Origin: an uncultured Clostridia bacterium
Lineage (GTDB): Bacteria > Bacillota > Clostridia > Christensenellales > Borkfalkiaceae
DNA length: 32,427 nucleotides
Reading direction: 5' to 3'
Assembly (NCBI GenBank): GCA_904502225.1
Contig: CAJGDO010000014.1
Span: forward strand, 1 to 32,427
In this document: piece by piece, positions 8,851-16,758 of the stretch
Layout of the letters: each line of letters opens with the position of its first letter
Position numbering within the stretch: the stretch's first letter is position 1
Notes under the pieces: model-generated
Told to the model about the DNA's origin: nothing
Databases searched by the model: none
What the model saw: the letters and a program-made list of their open reading frames with translations, nothing else
Made by a program: the position numbers and the translations under genes

Positions 8851-9552
8851 TTACTTTTGGTCGATATAAATTAGTCTTCCGCATTGCTCGCAGTCGATAA
8901 CTTCGCCATTTTTAAGTTTATTCATATCGGACATTGAAAGTTCCATTCTGCAATACCCGCAAGAATTGCCTTTTACTTCATACAAAATAGGATACATTTT
9001 ATCCGCTCTCTTTTTAAGGTATCTTTCCATAAGCACCTTATCCACCTTTTTAGCAAGTTCGTTAAGGGCTTTTTCGGCACTTTCCTTTTGAGATTGATAA
9101 GAATTTTCCAATTCCTTATACTTGTCGTTATTTTCCTTATATTGAATTTGAGCGGCTTTGGTGGTTTTCTTAATCTTTTCATATTCAGCCACAACCGATT
9201 GCAATTCTTTAGAAATCTTGTCTGCCTCAACGCTTAAATTTTTCATTTTTGCAATAAGTTCATCAACCTTTTTGATTAAGAAAGACGCTTGCTTTTCATC
9301 TTCAACAGAGTTTAATGCTTGTGAAAGTTCGGCTTGTTGCTCTAAAAGTTGGGCTTGTTTTTGGCTGATGCTTTCAAACGCACCTTTAAGTTCAGATGCC
9401 CTGTCATCAAGTTTGTTTACGTTTTCTTCAACACCCAAAATATATTTTTTTGCAGTGTTTCTCTTCTTTCTTTCTTCGCTGTTTAAAAGGACGTTTTCAA
9501 TTTCCTTTAATTGTGCGTCTTGATTTTGATATTCCATCAATGCTTTTATCAT
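8851..9552 (-). CDS. Coiled-coil protein with C-terminal C4 zinc ribbon (COG1579 type)
   Basis: About 195 residues of heptad-rich, charged coiled coil are followed by a four-cysteine zinc ribbon, C198-x2-C201 and C221-x2-C224. This architecture matches the COG1579/zf-RING_7 family, which is widespread. Its biochemical role is not settled, although one epsilon-proteobacterial member helps flagellar mRNA regulation. The start is the ATG at 9552: an AAGGAG site lies 8 bases upstream, whereas a TTG two codons earlier would sit too close to that site. It begins 13 bases after nif3 and is the last gene before the operon terminator; this pairing with nif3 is common in Firmicutes. No function is assigned beyond probable zinc and nucleic-acid binding. 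Confidence 0.85.
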   Translation of the reverse strand: MIKALMEYQNQDAQLKEIENVLLNSEERKKRNTAKKYILGVEENVNKLDDRASELKGAFESISQKQAQLLEQQAELSQALNSVEDEKQASFLIKKVDELIAKMKNLSVEADKISKELQSVVAEYEKIKKTTKAAQIQYKENNDKYKELENSYQSQKESAEKALNELAKKVDKVLMERYLKKRADKMYPILYEVKGNSCGYCRMELSMSDMNKLKNGEVIDCEQCGRLIYIDQK

Positions 9553-9565
9553 AATCAATTCTCCT

Positions 9566-10348
9566 TTACATAAATCTATGGTCTATAAAATAAAATGCTT
9601 TTTGTTCGCTTTCTAGTTTATCTAAAATAAGTTGGTAAAACTTGTTAAAACCAAACTGTTCGCTTGCGTAATGTGGAATTATTATCACGTTCACCCCACC
9701 TTCAACAAACTCTTTTAATTGGTGGTGTGCAACGTCAGAAGTGATAACCGTGTCAAAGCAAGCATTTTTTTCTAAACAATTAACGGCAACGCTTGCCCCA
9801 CTTCCGCAAAAAGACGCAATGGTTTTAACAGGTTTTTGCCCGTAAAAAATAATCTTGTCCGTACCGAAATTTTGCTTTATTTCACTAACGAATTGGTCTA
9901 TTGGCTTTTCTTTAACGTCAAACAGTCTTCCATATCCACACTCGCCATCGACAACTTCGATAATTTGCTGATTTTCGCCACCTAAACCAACGCTTAAAAA
10001 ATGGTCGATGCCAAACCCTGCAATATCTAAATTAAGGTGCATTGAAATGACGTTTAGTTGGTTTTTAATGGCAAGCAACACCGTTTTATTTTGCCCGTCA
10101 AACTCTAAACTCTTAACAGGATTATAAATGGCTGGGTGGTGTGTGACGATTGTGTCGCAACCAAGTTCAACTGCCCTTTCAATCGCCTTAACCGAAAGGT
10201 CCAACGAAAACAAAATTTTATCTGCTTTTTCGCTCGTTTTTATAAGCAAACCACTGTTATCGTAATCGCCCCTTTCAATCATTTTTTGGCTTAACGAAAG
10301 TGGTGCTATTTCTTGTAATTTTGACAAAAATTGGTCTATTTTACACAT
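9566..10348 (-). CDS. Nif3-like dinuclear metal centre protein
   Basis: Member of the conserved Nif3/YqfO family, hexameric toroids with a two-metal site. Family function is uncertain; a GTP cyclohydrolase I type 2 label exists in databases but is weakly supported. The probable metal ligands are visible: H70-H71 in THHP, H104 and D108 in MHLNLDIAG, and H226 and E230 in PHYASE, with SDVAHHQ at about 204-210. The 260-residue length is the short form; the PII/CutA-like insertion of Bacillus YqfO (about 370 residues) is absent. Its start overlaps the end of trmK by 13 bases, indicating coupled translation. The trmK-nif3 pair after rpoD is classic. Confidence 0.92.
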   Translation of the reverse strand: MCKIDQFLSKLQEIAPLSLSQKMIERGDYDNSGLLIKTSEKADKILFSLDLSVKAIERAVELGCDTIVTHHPAIYNPVKSLEFDGQNKTVLLAIKNQLNVISMHLNLDIAGFGIDHFLSVGLGGENQQIIEVVDGECGYGRLFDVKEKPIDQFVSEIKQNFGTDKIIFYGQKPVKTIASFCGSGASVAVNCLEKNACFDTVITSDVAHHQLKEFVEGGVNVIIIPHYASEQFGFNKFYQLILDKLESEQKAFYFIDHRFM

Positions 10349-10983
10349 ATTTTTTCAAGTTTTTCCTTTTCTTTAACCAACTTTTCCTTTGCACTCTGGC
10401 TTAAATTTTGGTTGGCTAAAACTTGGTTTATAACGCAAACTTTTGCGTTTATTTGTTTGATAAAGTCTATCGATTTATCCTTAATATTATCCCTGCCAAA
10501 CTCAATTTCATCATCGCTCAAACTGTCTTTTCCCACGGTTAAAAGCATAAGGTCATAAAACTTTTCAGCACTGTAAAAAACAAAGTCTTTTTGGATTTTA
10601 TAACCCTTTTCAACTGCACAAAGCCTAACCTTATCAGCATTTTTCATAGGTTGCAACACAAGTGTGTTTGGCAAAGACTTGGCATTAGTTAAAATCGAAC
10701 AAATTTCCTCTCCGCCCATACCGGCAATTAAGGCAACGTCGCTTTCGGGCAAGCCGTTAAACCCATCGGCCACAACGCTTTGTGCTTTGCTTTGGGCGAT
10801 ATAGCCCGATAAAAGTTGCTCGGCCTTACTTAAACATTTTTTGCTTATATCAGCGATTATAACCTTATTTGCTTTGCCCCTATTAAGCATTTCATAAGCG
10901 ATATAACCGTGGTCGCAACCAACGTCTGCAAACACGTTGCACTTTGGGATAAGGGCAAAAATCTTTTCAAGTCTGTCGGTCAT
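10336..10983 (-). CDS. trmK: tRNA (adenine-22-N1)-methyltransferase TrmK
   Basis: SAM-dependent enzyme that makes m1A22 in tRNA, a Gram-positive-type modification. The SAM-binding motif ADVGCDHGYIAY (19-30) and the following acidic loop (IIADISKKCL) are typical of the family. The 215-residue length is slightly short, but the C-terminal coiled helices expected of TrmK are present. It starts two bases after the rpoD stop with no evident ribosome binding site, so it is probably translated by coupling, and it overlaps nif3 by 13 bases. Gene order is the main support beyond the SAM motif. Confidence 0.92.
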   Translation of the reverse strand: MTDRLEKIFALIPKCNVFADVGCDHGYIAYEMLNRGKANKVIIADISKKCLSKAEQLLSGYIAQSKAQSVVADGFNGLPESDVALIAGMGGEEICSILTNAKSLPNTLVLQPMKNADKVRLCAVEKGYKIQKDFVFYSAEKFYDLMLLTVGKDSLSDDEIEFGRDNIKDKSIDFIKQINAKVCVINQVLANQNLSQSAKEKLVKEKEKLEKICVK

Positions 10984-10985
10984 AA

Positions 10986-12086
10986 TTATTTGTTTATATA
11001 TTCTTTAAGCCTTTTTGAACGACTTGGGTGACGCAATTTGCGGAGTGCTTTTGCTTCAATTTGACGGATACGTTCTCTCGTAACGTTAAATTCTTTACCA
11101 ACTTCTTCCAAAGTCCTTGGCTTGCCATCATCTAAACCATAACGAAGTCTTAAAACCTTTTCTTCCCTTGGTGTAAGCGTGTCCAAAACGCCGATTAACT
11201 GTTCTTTAAGCATAGTGTAAGAAACAGCGTCGGTTGGTGCAGCACTCTTTTCGTCTTCAATAAAGTCTGACAAGTGGCTATCTTCTTCTTCACCGATAGG
11301 TGTTTCAAGCGAAACAGGGTCTTGTGCAATCTTTTGAATTTCCCTAACCCTTGCCTCGTCAATATCCATTTCTTTTGCGATTTCTTCTGGGAGAGGCTCT
11401 CTGCCCAACTCTTGTAAAAGCCTACGAGAAACCCTTATCAACTTGTTAATGGTTTCAACCATATGAACAGGGATACGAATTGTTCTTGCTTGGTCGGCAA
11501 TAGCACGGGTTATGGCTTGGCGAATCCACCAAGTTGCGTAGGTTGAGAACTTAAAGCCCTTTTGATAATCGAACTTTTCAACCGCTTTCATAAGCCCAAG
11601 GTTGCCTTCTTGGATAAGGTCCAAAAATTGCATACCACGGCCCATATAACGCTTTGCGATAGAAACAACAAGCCTTAAGTTTGCTTCGGACAAAAGCCTT
11701 TTAGCCGTTTCATCACCATCCATCATACGCTTTGCAAGTTCGGTTTCTTCTTCAGGTTGCAAAAGCGGAACTTTACCAATGTCTTTAAGATACATTTTGA
11801 CAGGGTCGTCCATACTAATTTCTTTAAGCAATTGGTCAAAAAGGTCCTTGTCCCTTTCAGTTTCATCTATAATTTGCACACCTTGATTGTCGAACATTTT
11901 ATAAATTTCTTCTAATTGAGCAGGCGTTGCTTGGAATTTTTCTATCCTGTCAAAAAGTTGAGAGGTCTTAATGCAACCGCTCTTTTTGTAATCTATAATA
12001 ACGTCTGCAACCACTTCTAAAAGTTCAGGCGTTAAAATTTCCCCGTTTTCTTGTCCTTCAATATTCTCTTTTATAATTTCTTCCAT
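10986..12086 (-). CDS. rpoD: Primary RNA polymerase sigma factor (sigma-A/RpoD)
   Basis: Housekeeping sigma factor that directs RNA polymerase to promoters of the TTGACA/TATAAT kind found throughout this window. Region 1.1-like sequence (about 15-75) is followed by region 1.2 (93-125), region 2 with the DLIQEGNLGLMKAVEKFD core-binding and STYATWWIRQA -10 recognition helices (131-200), region 3 (about 210-285) and region 4 with the TRERIRQIEAKALRKLR helix-turn-helix (298-360). The 366-residue length is normal for a Firmicute sigma-A. The ATG follows AGGAGGAACTCTT, a strong ribosome binding site, 30 bases after dnaG. Confidence 0.98.
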   Translation of the reverse strand: MEEIIKENIEGQENGEILTPELLEVVADVIIDYKKSGCIKTSQLFDRIEKFQATPAQLEEIYKMFDNQGVQIIDETERDKDLFDQLLKEISMDDPVKMYLKDIGKVPLLQPEEETELAKRMMDGDETAKRLLSEANLRLVVSIAKRYMGRGMQFLDLIQEGNLGLMKAVEKFDYQKGFKFSTYATWWIRQAITRAIADQARTIRIPVHMVETINKLIRVSRRLLQELGREPLPEEIAKEMDIDEARVREIQKIAQDPVSLETPIGEEEDSHLSDFIEDEKSAAPTDAVSYTMLKEQLIGVLDTLTPREEKVLRLRYGLDDGKPRTLEEVGKEFNVTRERIRQIEAKALRKLRHPSRSKRLKEYINK

Positions 12087-12116
12087 AAGAGTTCCTCCTG
12101 CTTAACATTGTAAGCG

Positions 12117-13892
12117 TTATTTACATAGTTTGTTCTTTTCTGCAATTAGTAATGCTAATTCTTTGGCGTAAGTTCGCCTTTTTTCAGTTTCAATTTCTTT
12201 TTCAAACAGTGCGGTAAGGTTTGCCGTCGCCCTATTTATCTTTTCTAACTTTAACGACTTAACGCAATCAAAAAAGTATGTCGCTTGGTCAAGTTTTTTA
12301 TTTTCTTCAGTCTCTAACCCTGCAATAATGCCAAGTTCTGAAATCTGCCCGTCGCCAAGCACTTCATAAAGGTCGTTAAACTTAACCCTTTCGCCCTTTT
12401 TCCTTTGCCCGATTATGTAGTCTTGAATTTCCTTATATAAAGGCGAAAAAAATTCTATCTTTTCTATCTCGGTTTCGTTTGCAAAGTTTTTGTTGAATAG
12501 GTATGAAGCCAAAATAAATCTTGACGCAATGTCAAGTTTATCCCCAGCGTTATCAACGTATGACGGCGTTTTTGCAACCTCTTCACTCTTTTTAACTTCG
12601 GTGTTATATAGTTCTCTTTTTAACGCCTCTAAAGTTATGCCCGAAACGTCCCTAACCGTCTTTAACAAGTCCTCTTGTTCGGCTGGCGAAGAGCTTTCCC
12701 TTATAACCTTAACGGCATTTACAACGTACTTCCTCTTTCCGTCAACCGTGTTGACGTCATAAGTCCTTTTGACAATATCCAACTTAAAGTCTATGAGTGG
12801 CATTGCTTGTGCAACAAGCCTTCTATATCCATCAGCACCTTGTTCACGTATAACGTCGTCAGGGTCTTTACCGTCAGGGAGCGACATAATCTTAACGTCA
12901 AGCCCTTCTTCACTTAAAATTTCAAGCCCCCTAATCGTTGCTGCTTGCCCTGCAAAATCCCCGTCAAAACTTACGATAACCTTATCGGTATATCTCTTTA
13001 TAATTCTTGCTTGGTCTTTTGTAAACGCCGTTCCCATACTTGCAAGCACGTTGTTTATTCCGCCTTGCACCATTGACACAACGTCTAAATGCCCTTCAAC
13101 CAAAATTACCGAGTCTATACCCTTTTCGTTCTTTGCCTTTTTTAAGTTGTTTAAGTTAAAGAAAGTTTTGCCTTTGGAAAAAACCAAGGACTCTCTTGTG
13201 TTTATATATTTTTGCTCTTTTATTCCGTCTATGCGTCTGCCCACAAAAGAGATAACGTTGCCAAACTGGTCTATAAGTGGAATTATAAGTCGGCCACCCA
13301 ACCAATCGAAATACCTGCCGTTCTTTTCGCCGATAGCACCCGCAATAAGCATTTCTTCATAGGTATAACCCTTTTCTTTAAGATATTTAGGTAAAGTGTT
13401 AAAGTCCAGCGATGCACCAAACCCAAACTTAACAAGCGTTTCGGGCGTCAACTTTCTTTTAAGTGCATATTCGTAATGTGCACTGCCCTTTTCACTTCTT
13501 AAATTTCTAACGTAAAAAAGTGCCGTTTCCCTAATCAACTCCAACACACGTTCTTTTTGCTTTTTCTGTTCTTTGACCTTTTCATCATCATACTTAATTT
13601 CAGGGAGTGGCATTTTAACACGCTCTGCCAAAAACTTAACAGCGTCGTTAAAATCAAGCGACTCTATTTCCATAATAAAACTTATAACGTCGCCACTTTT
13701 TTTACAGCCAAAACAATAAAAGAACTGCCCAGCAGAATTGACCGAAAACGATGCCGTTTTTTCGTGGTGAAAAGGACACCTACCCCAAAAGTTAGTGCCT
13801 TTTTGTTGCAACTGAACGTATCTTCCCACAACTTCGACTATATCGTTTTTATTCTTAAGTTCATCAAGGAACTTAACGTCAAAACCTTTCAT
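12117..13892 (-). CDS. dnaG: DNA primase
   Basis: Makes RNA primers at the replication fork with the DnaB/DnaC-type helicase. The N-terminal CHC2 zinc finger uses C39, H42, C60 and C63. The TOPRIM catalytic centre includes E266 (VEGHLDVV) and the DGD motif with D310 and D312. A helicase-binding C-terminal domain follows (about 440-591). The length of 591 is typical. The ATG is preceded by AAGGGGAAACAA and lies 12 bases after dgt. It precedes rpoD, giving the macromolecular-synthesis operon found across Firmicutes. Confidence 0.97.
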   Translation of the reverse strand: MKGFDVKFLDELKNKNDIVEVVGRYVQLQQKGTNFWGRCPFHHEKTASFSVNSAGQFFYCFGCKKSGDVISFIMEIESLDFNDAVKFLAERVKMPLPEIKYDDEKVKEQKKQKERVLELIRETALFYVRNLRSEKGSAHYEYALKRKLTPETLVKFGFGASLDFNTLPKYLKEKGYTYEEMLIAGAIGEKNGRYFDWLGGRLIIPLIDQFGNVISFVGRRIDGIKEQKYINTRESLVFSKGKTFFNLNNLKKAKNEKGIDSVILVEGHLDVVSMVQGGINNVLASMGTAFTKDQARIIKRYTDKVIVSFDGDFAGQAATIRGLEILSEEGLDVKIMSLPDGKDPDDVIREQGADGYRRLVAQAMPLIDFKLDIVKRTYDVNTVDGKRKYVVNAVKVIRESSSPAEQEDLLKTVRDVSGITLEALKRELYNTEVKKSEEVAKTPSYVDNAGDKLDIASRFILASYLFNKNFANETEIEKIEFFSPLYKEIQDYIIGQRKKGERVKFNDLYEVLGDGQISELGIIAGLETEENKKLDQATYFFDCVKSLKLEKINRATANLTALFEKEIETEKRRTYAKELALLIAEKNKLCK

Positions 13893-13904
13893 TTGTTTCC
13901 CCTT

Positions 13905-14900
13905 TTATAATTTCCAATTCTTTGGAATAAAATGTTCACTAAACGTTTTTACGGCATACATATCGCTCATTCCCGATATATAATCGCACAAAACGGTGTC
14001 CATATCATCAACTTCTAAACGCTTAATGTAAAACTCTGGCAACTTTTCAGGCGAGTTTTTATAGTATCCGTAAAGGGCGGTTATCATACGCTTTGCCCTT
14101 TCTTCTTCATCACGGAAAGTTTTGTTTTTATAAACCCTTTCAAACAAAAACTCTCTTAATTCCATTGTTGCCTTTTCGATTTCAGGTTGCATTTGCACCC
14201 TATTTTTCCCTTCGCTATGCTGATAGATAGAAGAAAGCATTGTGTTAATTCTTTCTCTTGAAGTGTTGCCCAACGTTTTTCTTAAACCCTGCGGTATGTC
14301 TTCTATACTTATAAACCCGCCTTCAACAGCATCGTCAATATCGTGGTTTATGTAAGCAATTCTATCGGCAATGCTAACTGCTTTGCCTTCAAGCGTTTTT
14401 GGGTTGCCTTCTAATCTGTGGTTTATAATACCGTCAACCACTTCTCGTGTTAAGTTTAGCCCTAACCCGTTGTTTTCCAACACGTCCACAACCCTTCCCG
14501 ATTGCTCGTTATGATAAAACCCTTTTGGCGAAAGTTCCCTTAAAATTCTTTCCCCCGAATGCCCGAAAGGAGTATGCCCCAAATCGTGACCTAAAGCAAT
14601 TGCCTCTGTCAAGTCTTCATTCAAAGAAAGCCCCCTTGCAATAGCCCTTGCCACTTGCGAAACGGCAAGAGTGTGCGTAAGTCTTGTCCTATAATGGTCG
14701 CCTTCTGGCGAGAAAAAGACTTGCGTTTTGTTTTTAAGCCTTCTAAACGCTTTGCAGTGAATTATTCTGTCCCTATCACGCTGAAAAGGCGTACGCATAG
14801 GGCAAGGCTCTTCTGCACGAAGCCTACCCACCGAGTCGATAGACTTAAAAGCAAACGCCGATAAAAACATTTCTTCTTGTTTAAAGGTTTTTTCTTTCAT
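13905..14900 (-). CDS. dgt: dGTPase-like HD phosphohydrolase
   Basis: Deoxyguanosinetriphosphate triphosphohydrolase-like protein that probably cleaves dNTPs to the nucleoside and triphosphate, helping control dNTP pools. The HD-domain ligands are in place: H76 in RLTHTLAV, H105-D106 and H109 in GHDLGHTPFGH. The RDRDRIIHCKAFRRL N-terminal motif is characteristic of the family. At 331 residues it belongs to the shorter type common in Firmicutes. The start ATG follows AGGGATAAA, a modest ribosome binding site. It is the first gene of the dnaG-rpoD operon, an association also seen in other clostridia. The 158 bases upstream are very AT-rich and I could not choose one promoter. Confidence 0.94.
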   Translation of the reverse strand: MKEKTFKQEEMFLSAFAFKSIDSVGRLRAEEPCPMRTPFQRDRDRIIHCKAFRRLKNKTQVFFSPEGDHYRTRLTHTLAVSQVARAIARGLSLNEDLTEAIALGHDLGHTPFGHSGERILRELSPKGFYHNEQSGRVVDVLENNGLGLNLTREVVDGIINHRLEGNPKTLEGKAVSIADRIAYINHDIDDAVEGGFISIEDIPQGLRKTLGNTSRERINTMLSSIYQHSEGKNRVQMQPEIEKATMELREFLFERVYKNKTFRDEEERAKRMITALYGYYKNSPEKLPEFYIKRLEVDDMDTVLCDYISGMSDMYAVKTFSEHFIPKNWKL

Positions 14901-15006
14901 TTTATCCCTAAAAAGTGTTGTTTAAATTACTATACAAATAGTTATACTATATAAAATTTAAAAACCCTTTTATTTTTTTAAATTTTTACAAAATTATTTT
15001 TTGCAC

Positions 15007-15038
15007 AAAAAAAGTCAACCCGTTTCGGATTGACTTTT
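15007..15038 (-). terminator. Rho-independent terminator after the symporter gene
   Basis: On the minus strand a 13-base-pair stem (AAAAGTCAATCCG pairing with CGGGTTGACTTTT, one G-T pair) has an AAA loop and is followed by more T. It lies about 20 bases after the symporter stop codon and insulates the dgt operon from it. Confidence 0.9.
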
Positions 15039-15058
15039 AATTTTATATTGTTAGTTTT

Positions 15059-16615
15059 TTATGCGTTTTCACTTTCTAAAAAGCCTTTTTGGCTCATATC
15101 TTTAACCTTTTCAAAAGTCTTAACGATTTCTTCGTCAGGTGCTTTTGTTAAAAGTGAAACGGCAACGATTACTATGCAAGAAAGGATAAATGCAGGGAGC
15201 AATTCGTAAACTGCGAACATCCCGCCAAGTGGGTTTAACAATAGTTTCCAAATAAACACTGAAACGCCACCCGTTATCATCCCTGCGATAGCACCCTTTT
15301 GGTTAATTCTCTTCCAGAAAAGCGATAACACCATAACAGGACCAAAGGTTGCACCAAAACCAGCCCAAGCAAATGAAACCAACTTGAAGATAACGCTGTT
15401 TTCATCCCAAGCAATAGCGATGCCTATTAATGAAATAACGATAAGCACTATTCTTGAAGTAAGCATAACTTGTTTATCTGATGCGTCTTTTTTAATCAAT
15501 CCGCCGTAAATGTTTTTAGAAAATGCTGACGATGCGATTAATAAATATGAGTCTGATGAACTTATTGTCGCTGCCAAAATACCTGCCATAACAACGCCTG
15601 CGATAAGTGGTGGCAAGAACGATTGTGAAATTTTTATAAACACGTTTTCGGCTTCTGCTGAACTTGTTAAGTTGATTGAAGGAATTGCCCTTCCAACAAC
15701 GCCGATAAACACTGCAACAAAAAGCGAGATTACAACCCAAACGGTTGCTATTCTTCTTGAACGTTTTAATTCATCTGCCTTTCTAATTGCCATAAAACGC
15801 AAGAGAACTTGTGGCATACCAAAGTATCCCAAGCCCCAAGCAAGTGCTGATAAAACGCTTATTGCACCGTAAGGAACGCTTGCACCGAAAGTGCCGTCTG
15901 CATTAGGGGTTGCTTGACCAAACAACATTAAGTATCCGTCAATATTTTTTGCGTTTTCGATAACCGCACCAAGCCCACCAGCATTAACAACGCCAACGAT
16001 TAAAACAACCACAAGTGCACAAATCATAACGATTGCTTGCATAAAGTCTGATGCACTTTCTGCCAAGAACCCACCGATAAAGGTATAGAAAATAACGAAA
16101 GCAGCACCCAAAACCATCATAATGTGATAGTCAACGCCAAAGAGGGCACTAAATAGTTTGCCACAGGTGACAAAACAACTTGATGCATATACAGTAAAGA
16201 ATATTAGAATAAAGATTGCAGAAATACTTAAAAGCACTTTTTTCTTTTCGTTGAAACGGTTGCTAAAAAATTCAGGTAAAGTAATTGCGTTGCCAGATAC
16301 AACAGAATAGTTCCTTAATCTTTTTGCAACGATAAGCCAGTTTACGTATGTTCCGATTGCAAGCCCAATTGCCGTCCAAGCAGCGTCTGCAATACCACAC
16401 CAGTAAGCAACGCCAGGAAGACCCATAAGTAGCCAGCCACTCATATCAGATGCTTCAGCACTCATTGCAGTCATCCAAGGGCCCAAAGACCTGCCACCTA
16501 AAAAGTAATTGCTTGAACTTTGTTTTGCCCTTTTAGCAAAATACAAACCGATTGCAACAACTGCACCCATATAGCAGAGCATTGATATTAAAGTTTGAAT
16601 TTGTTCAGAAGTCAT
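15059..16615 (-). CDS. putP: Sodium:solute symporter, PutP (proline) type
   Basis: Integral membrane transporter of the SSS family, most like Na+/proline symporter PutP. Its N-terminal region has the features expected of PutP: YFLGGRSLGPWMTAMSAEASDMSGW, described here in two parts as the LGGRSLGPW loop and the SAEASDMSGW segment that contributes to sodium and proline binding. About 12-13 hydrophobic segments are present in 518 residues. The start chosen is the ATG at 16615, which has AAGGAGAATTATA directly in front; a longer frame to 16687 would run over the promoter. It is monocistronic, with its own promoter and terminator. Proline as substrate is inferred from similarity. Confidence 0.92.
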   Translation of the reverse strand: MTSEQIQTLISMLCYMGAVVAIGLYFAKRAKQSSSNYFLGGRSLGPWMTAMSAEASDMSGWLLMGLPGVAYWCGIADAAWTAIGLAIGTYVNWLIVAKRLRNYSVVSGNAITLPEFFSNRFNEKKKVLLSISAIFILIFFTVYASSCFVTCGKLFSALFGVDYHIMMVLGAAFVIFYTFIGGFLAESASDFMQAIVMICALVVVLIVGVVNAGGLGAVIENAKNIDGYLMLFGQATPNADGTFGASVPYGAISVLSALAWGLGYFGMPQVLLRFMAIRKADELKRSRRIATVWVVISLFVAVFIGVVGRAIPSINLTSSAEAENVFIKISQSFLPPLIAGVVMAGILAATISSSDSYLLIASSAFSKNIYGGLIKKDASDKQVMLTSRIVLIVISLIGIAIAWDENSVIFKLVSFAWAGFGATFGPVMVLSLFWKRINQKGAIAGMITGGVSVFIWKLLLNPLGGMFAVYELLPAFILSCIVIVAVSLLTKAPDEEIVKTFEKVKDMSQKGFLESENA

Positions 16616-16658
16616 TATAATTCTCCTTAATTTATCCAAGTAAAGTAATATAAACATT

Positions 16659-16687
16659 ATTATAATAAAAAAACGCCAAAAAATCAA
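16659..16687 (-). promoter_or_regulatory. Sigma-A-type promoter of the symporter gene
   Basis: On the minus strand TTGATT (16682-16687) and TATAAT (16659-16664) are separated by 17 bases, about 43 bases before the ATG. It sits between the terminator of the surface operon and the symporter gene. Confidence 0.7.
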
Positions 16688-16705
16688 GTAAAATGCCTTT
16701 ATAAC

Positions 16706-16743
16706 AAAAAAAAGCCAGTCTATTTAATCAAGACTGACTTTTT
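16706..16743 (-). terminator. Rho-independent terminator of the surface-protein operon
   Basis: On the minus strand AAAGTCAGTCT pairs with AGACTGGCTTT (one G-T pair) around a 9-base loop, followed by a T run. It begins about 16 bases after the stop of the dockerin protein gene. Confidence 0.9.
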
Positions 16744-16758
16744 ATTGATTTTTCTATA

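Noticed and set aside
12769..13362. 197-codon open frame on the plus strand
   Set aside because: It lies entirely inside dnaG on the opposite strand, lacks a ribosome binding site and shows no protein pattern; dnaG is beyond doubt.
14901..15058. Promoter for dgt-dnaG-rpoD
   Set aside because: Several TATAGT and TATAAC boxes occur in the AT-rich gap, but none has a convincing -35 at 16-18 bases, so no site is called.
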